Shown here piece by piece: positions 60,713 through 64,000 of a stretch of DNA of 64,000 nucleotides (its first letter is position 1; every line of letters begins with the position of its first letter). Below the pieces are notes generated by a model, which saw nothing but the letters and a program-made list of their open reading frames with translations, did no database searches and was not told the origin of the DNA. The DNA is from Allocoprococcus sp004560705 (GTDB lineage: Bacteria > Bacillota > Clostridia > Lachnospirales > Lachnospiraceae), in assembly GCF_052065755.1 (NCBI RefSeq), contig NZ_JBQHTK010000016.1:6394-70393 (forward strand), written 5' to 3'. The position numbers and the translations under genes were made by a program.

Positions 60713-61821
60713 TAGAGAAAAAATCAGAAAAAAGAAATTTGGGGCTAGAGTGGTTAAGAATATGTTCAATGTTTATGATTATTCTTCTTCATTCTATTGA
60801 TCACAGTGGTTTATATGAAACGTTGGAAGAAGGGGCTATATTATATGTTTATGAGCAATTTATATATGCACTGGTACAAGTTTGCGTAAATTGTTTTGTT
60901 CTGATTTCGGGCTATTTTTTGGTGCAATCTCAGTTTAAGTTGAGAAAGTTGATTTCTCTGTGGATTGAAGTGTTTTTTTATTCGTTTTCGATTAAATTGA
61001 TTATGATGGTTACAGGAGAAATTACTTTTTCAATTGCATCCTTGATTTCTTGCTTCGTTCCGATTTTAACTGGGCGCTATTGGTTTATTACAATTTATTT
61101 TGGAATGTATCTCATGTTTCCATTTTATAATATCGCAATTAAGGCTATGAATGAGCAACAGCATAAAAGGTTGGTTGTTTTGCTGATTGTTTTATTCTCT
61201 GTAATGATTTCAATTTATCCTTCTTTCAAGGGAATGAACTCTGGAGGAGCATGGGGATTAGCTTGGTTTACAGTATTGTATTTTATTGCTGCTTATTTTC
61301 GCATTTATTATGTACCGGATAAAAAGAAAAAATGTAGTTTGGTGCTATTCTTTGTAATTCCGATTATTATGACACTTGCATTAGTTACGGTACAAAAAAT
61401 GCAGATAGGTGTTTTGAGCAATATGGTTAAAAATTGGTGGAGATACGATTCGTTTCCGGTAGTTATAGCGTCAATAGCATTATTTGTAACATTCATTAAG
61501 ATGGAAGGTAAGGCATTAAATAGGCGTGGAAATCAATTAGTTATAAAAATATCAGGAACTACATTAGGAGTCTATTTGATTCATGCGCATGCAAATATTT
61601 GTACTGAAGTAATGTGGCAACGTCTTGGTATAGTAAGTAATTTGTCGCATTGGTGGTTTCCAATTTACCAATTGGTAATTGTTGGTATAATCTTTCTGGT
61701 ATGTTCGATGATTGATTGTTGCAGACAGAGATTATTTACTGTGATGGAAGTTGATAAATTTTCAATAAGAATGGAAACGTTGTTAAAAAATCGGACTAAT
61801 GTTGATAACTTTTTTAGATAG
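60709..61821 (+). CDS. Acyltransferase-3 family membrane protein
   Basis: About 370 residues with ten membrane helices. The N-terminal GLEWLRICSMFMIILLHSIDHSG carries the conserved His of acyltransferase-3 (O-acetyltransferase) enzymes; ILTGRYWFITIYFGMYLMFPF and ISGTTLGVYLIHAH are also typical. I place the start at GTG 60709, in a GTGA overlap with the preceding stop; the frame is open further upstream to 60664 but inside the FkbH-like gene. It likely acylates the glycan. Confidence 0.85.
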   Translation: MIEKKSEKRNLGLEWLRICSMFMIILLHSIDHSGLYETLEEGAILYVYEQFIYALVQVCVNCFVLISGYFLVQSQFKLRKLISLWIEVFFYSFSIKLIMMVTGEITFSIASLISCFVPILTGRYWFITIYFGMYLMFPFYNIAIKAMNEQQHKRLVVLLIVLFSVMISIYPSFKGMNSGGAWGLAWFTVLYFIAAYFRIYYVPDKKKKCSLVLFFVIPIIMTLALVTVQKMQIGVLSNMVKNWWRYDSFPVVIASIALFVTFIKMEGKALNRRGNQLVIKISGTTLGVYLIHAHANICTEVMWQRLGIVSNLSHWWFPIYQLVIVGIIFLVCSMIDCCRQRLFTVMEVDKFSIRMETLLKNRTNVDNFFR

Positions 61822-61895
61822 AACTTTAGAATTTATAGGTTGGAGACAGAATTTTCGATAGAGAGCAGCAAGAGAAAAAAGAAAAAGGTGAAAAT

Positions 61896-62909
61896 ATGAA
61901 TAATATAAAGATTTCAATTGTAATTCCAGCTTATAATATATCGCAATACATAAATAGTTGTCTGAAAAGTATTCTGAATCAAACATGGCATAATTTAGAA
62001 GTTATTGTAGTTGATGATGGTTCAACAGATAATACTGTAATGGTTGTGGAATCTTGTGCGGCAAAGGATGATAGAATTAAAATAATAAAAAAGGAAAATG
62101 GAGGAGTTACATCGGCTAGATTGGCTGGTGTTGTAGCCGCTACAGGAGAATTTATTGGATTTGTTGATGGTGATGATATAATTGAACCAGATATGTATGA
62201 ACGCTTACTTCGTAATGCAATTGAATATTCTGCGGATATCTCTCATTGTGGATATCAGATGGTTTTCCCCAACCGCATAGATTATTATTATAACACAGGC
62301 CGTCTTGTGAAACAGGACAAGCAAGCTGGACTAAGGGATTTGTTTGAAGGTTCGTATATTGAGCCGGGGTTGTGGAATAAGTTATTTCACAAGACCTTGT
62401 TTCATCGATTATTACATGATGGAATAATGGATATTTCTATAAAAAATAACGAGGATCTTTTGATGAACTACTATTTGTTCAAAGAATCCAGTATGTCGAT
62501 TTATGAAGATTGGTGTCCATATCATTATTTGGTTAGAAAAGGATCTGCTGCTAATGCAAAATTAAACGAGCATATGTTGCTTGATCCAATTAAAACTACT
62601 AAAATTTTGCTAAAAGAAACGAGAGGAAATGATGAGTTACAGTTAATATTGAGCCAACGGCTTATGCGACAATGGATTGTATTGGCTACTATGCCATTAG
62701 GAAATGATGCAGAACTAATTTTACCACATAAAAGACGAGCCAGAAGAACAATTAGAGAAAATTTATTTGTGTGTATAAGTAGTCATGGATTTTGTATCAA
62801 ATTGAAATTTATGCTTTTTTGGGTTGCTGTATGGCCTTGGAGTTATGAGAAAGTACATAAAATATATGGTCATGTAACAGGAATTAGTAAAAAATATGAT
62901 ATAGATTAG
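61896..62909 (+). CDS. Family 2 (GT-A) glycosyltransferase
   Basis: A 337-residue enzyme with ISIVIPAYNISQYINSCLKSIL, LEVIVVDDGSTDNT, ENGGVTSARLAGVVAATGEFIGFVDGDDIIEPDMYE (DxD in DGDD) and a C-terminal region with one likely membrane-associated segment (LKFMLFWVAVWPW). AAAGGTG-type ribosome-binding site. It resembles the next gene and may be an old duplicate. Confidence 0.92.
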   Translation: MNNIKISIVIPAYNISQYINSCLKSILNQTWHNLEVIVVDDGSTDNTVMVVESCAAKDDRIKIIKKENGGVTSARLAGVVAATGEFIGFVDGDDIIEPDMYERLLRNAIEYSADISHCGYQMVFPNRIDYYYNTGRLVKQDKQAGLRDLFEGSYIEPGLWNKLFHKTLFHRLLHDGIMDISIKNNEDLLMNYYLFKESSMSIYEDWCPYHYLVRKGSAANAKLNEHMLLDPIKTTKILLKETRGNDELQLILSQRLMRQWIVLATMPLGNDAELILPHKRRARRTIRENLFVCISSHGFCIKLKFMLFWVAVWPWSYEKVHKIYGHVTGISKKYDID

Positions 62910-62918
62910 GAGCATAGA

Positions 62919-63884
62919 ATGAAATCACTGATTAGCGTTATAATTCCGGTATATCAGGTTGAAAAATATCTTGATAGATGTGTTGAGTCTGTAGTCAATC
63001 AGACATATCAGAAACTGGAAATTATTTTGGTGGATGATGGATCACCAGATAAGTGCGGTTCGCGATGCGATGAATGGGCTGAAAAGGATTCAAGGATAAA
63101 AGTTATTCATGTAAAAAATGGTGGTGCTGGCAAAGCACGGAATATTGGTGTTGCAGCTTCCAAGGGAGATTATATTGCATTTGTGGATAGTGATGATTTT
63201 GTGTCGCCTTTGATATATGAAAGAATGCTTCAAGAATTTGATTCTAAAGTAGATGTTGTAGAATGCGATTATGGCATCGTAGAATCTGATGAACTGATTT
63301 TTAAGGTGGTGGGTAGTCGTAAGGAATTTACAACAGAAGAGGCTATGCGAGAACATATACAGGATCATTTTTTTAAGCAGGTTATTTGGAATAAAATGTA
63401 TCGGCGAAATGTCGTTGAAGGAATTTTATTTCCAGAGGGCAAATTGATTGATGATGAATTCTGGACGTATAAAGTAGTTGGAAATGCTAAAAAGCTAATA
63501 CATATTGATGATTGTTTGTATGCATATCGTCAACAAGAGAAATCTGTTATGCATGCTTCTTTTTCTAAGGCTAGATTGCAAGCTTTAGAGGCGAAAGTTA
63601 GCAGGTTAGAATATATTTCTGAAAAGTTTCCGGCTCTCTATTTTGAAGCACACCAAAATTTGTGGCTTTCATGTTTATATTTGGGGCAATTGTCATTGAA
63701 GTATTTAACGGATTCAGAAAGAAAAGGAGCTTTGAGAATGATTGAGGAAATCGTTAGAGAGTATCCTTTAACAAAAGAAGAAAATAGACTTTTGCCAGCA
63801 GATTATAGATTATGGGACTTGTTAACAAAATTTTCACTAATTTTTACATGTAAAGTTCGCAATATACTAAACATTGGATTTTAA
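62919..63884 (+). CDS. Family 2 (GT-A) glycosyltransferase
   Basis: A 321-residue enzyme: ISVIIPVYQVEKYLDRCVESVVNQTYQ, LEIILVDDGSPDKCGSRCDEWA, KNGGAGKARNIGVAASKGDYIAFVDSDDFVSPLIYERM (DSDD metal site). The C-terminal DDEFWTYKVVGNAKKLIHIDDCLYAYRQQEKSVM is typical of capsule and exopolysaccharide transferases. TAGGAG before the ATG; nine bases after the previous gene. Confidence 0.93.
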   Translation: MKSLISVIIPVYQVEKYLDRCVESVVNQTYQKLEIILVDDGSPDKCGSRCDEWAEKDSRIKVIHVKNGGAGKARNIGVAASKGDYIAFVDSDDFVSPLIYERMLQEFDSKVDVVECDYGIVESDELIFKVVGSRKEFTTEEAMREHIQDHFFKQVIWNKMYRRNVVEGILFPEGKLIDDEFWTYKVVGNAKKLIHIDDCLYAYRQQEKSVMHASFSKARLQALEAKVSRLEYISEKFPALYFEAHQNLWLSCLYLGQLSLKYLTDSERKGALRMIEEIVREYPLTKEENRLLPADYRLWDLLTKFSLIFTCKVRNILNIGF

Positions 63885-63950
63885 TAAATAGGAGCTTCTT
63901 GTATAATTCAAATATAAGGAATTCCAAGAAAGAAGGTTGAGAAAAAAATA

Positions 63951-63971
63951 CCTCAGTGTAAAATAAGATTA
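63951..63971 (+). repeat. 21-bp repeat at window edge, probable IS terminus
   Basis: It matches 25774-25794 at 20 of 21 positions. The DNA after it (to 64000) is non-coding as far as seen. Position directly after the last glycan gene suggests the start of an insertion sequence that continues beyond the window. Confidence 0.45.
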
Positions 63972-64000
63972 CTGACTTTGCACGGTTAGTAAAAAATCTT

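Noticed and set aside
1..64000. rRNA or tRNA genes
   Set aside because: No cloverleaf-like or rRNA-like sequence was recognised by eye; a covariance-model scan would be decisive.

Overview
The window looks like a chromosomal segment of a gut Lachnospiraceae-type Firmicute (Blautia/Dorea/Ruminococcus-like). This rests on moderately AT-rich DNA, strong AGGAGG ribosome-binding sites, a sporulation gene (spmB), a type I-C CRISPR-Cas tail and Firmicute-style EpsG polysaccharide genes. Species cannot be assigned from the sequence alone.

Layout. (1) 1-5140: the 3' part of a type I-C CRISPR-Cas locus (cas7 cut by the window edge, then cas4, cas1, cas2), an AT-rich leader and an array of 32 repeats and 31 spacers whose last repeat is degenerate. 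(2) 5.4-18.7 kb: ordinary chromosome, with an M3 oligopeptidase, an AraC regulator divergent from a Gfo/Idh/MocA oxidoreductase, a MATE transporter, SpmB, a DUF885 lipoprotein, a PTS EIIC-like permease, and a LysR regulator divergent from an IlvD/Edd dehydratase and an ornithine-cyclodeaminase-like enzyme. (3) 18.8-20.3 kb: a tyrosine recombinase next to a 273-bp segment bounded by 22-bp inverted repeats. The segment carries a strong promoter that points right, an apparent invertible promoter switch in the ON state, followed by a small XRE regulator. (4) 20.4-25.2 kb: the start of a surface-polysaccharide operon (sugar-nucleotide dehydratase, phosphoglycosyl transferase fused to a glycosyltransferase, a C-terminally truncated EpsG polymerase).

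(5) About 25.2-51 kb: an accessory block interrupting the polysaccharide locus. It holds IS and integrase relics, an OLD/PARIS-like ATPase-TOPRIM gene, several regulators, an alpha/beta hydrolase and a mobilization module (candidate oriT, MobC, MOBP-type relaxase). Its centrepiece is a minus-strand operon of eight consecutive large serine recombinase genes. By motif, five have an intact catalytic serine; one lacks the catalytic domain altogether and two have lost the active-site residues. They read as one singleton plus two copies of a three-member A-B-C cassette. Two paralogous sigma-region-4-like regulators lie in the block, and four copies of a shared promoter-like motif (TTTACGCA, 14-15 bp, CGR) sit upstream of block genes. 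This suggests a dedicated sigma-like factor and regulon.

(6) 51.1-63.9 kb: the rest of the polysaccharide operon, with a full-length EpsG polymerase, a NodB-type deacetylase, two FkbH-like HAD-IIIC proteins, five glycosyltransferases, an acyltransferase-3 family membrane protein and a decayed pyruvyl transferase. The right edge carries a 21-bp sequence also found at 25774 inside the accessory block, probably an IS end.

Functional picture: a glycan locus probably under recombinase-driven ON/OFF control, and invaded by a mobilizable element with an unusually large set of serine recombinases.
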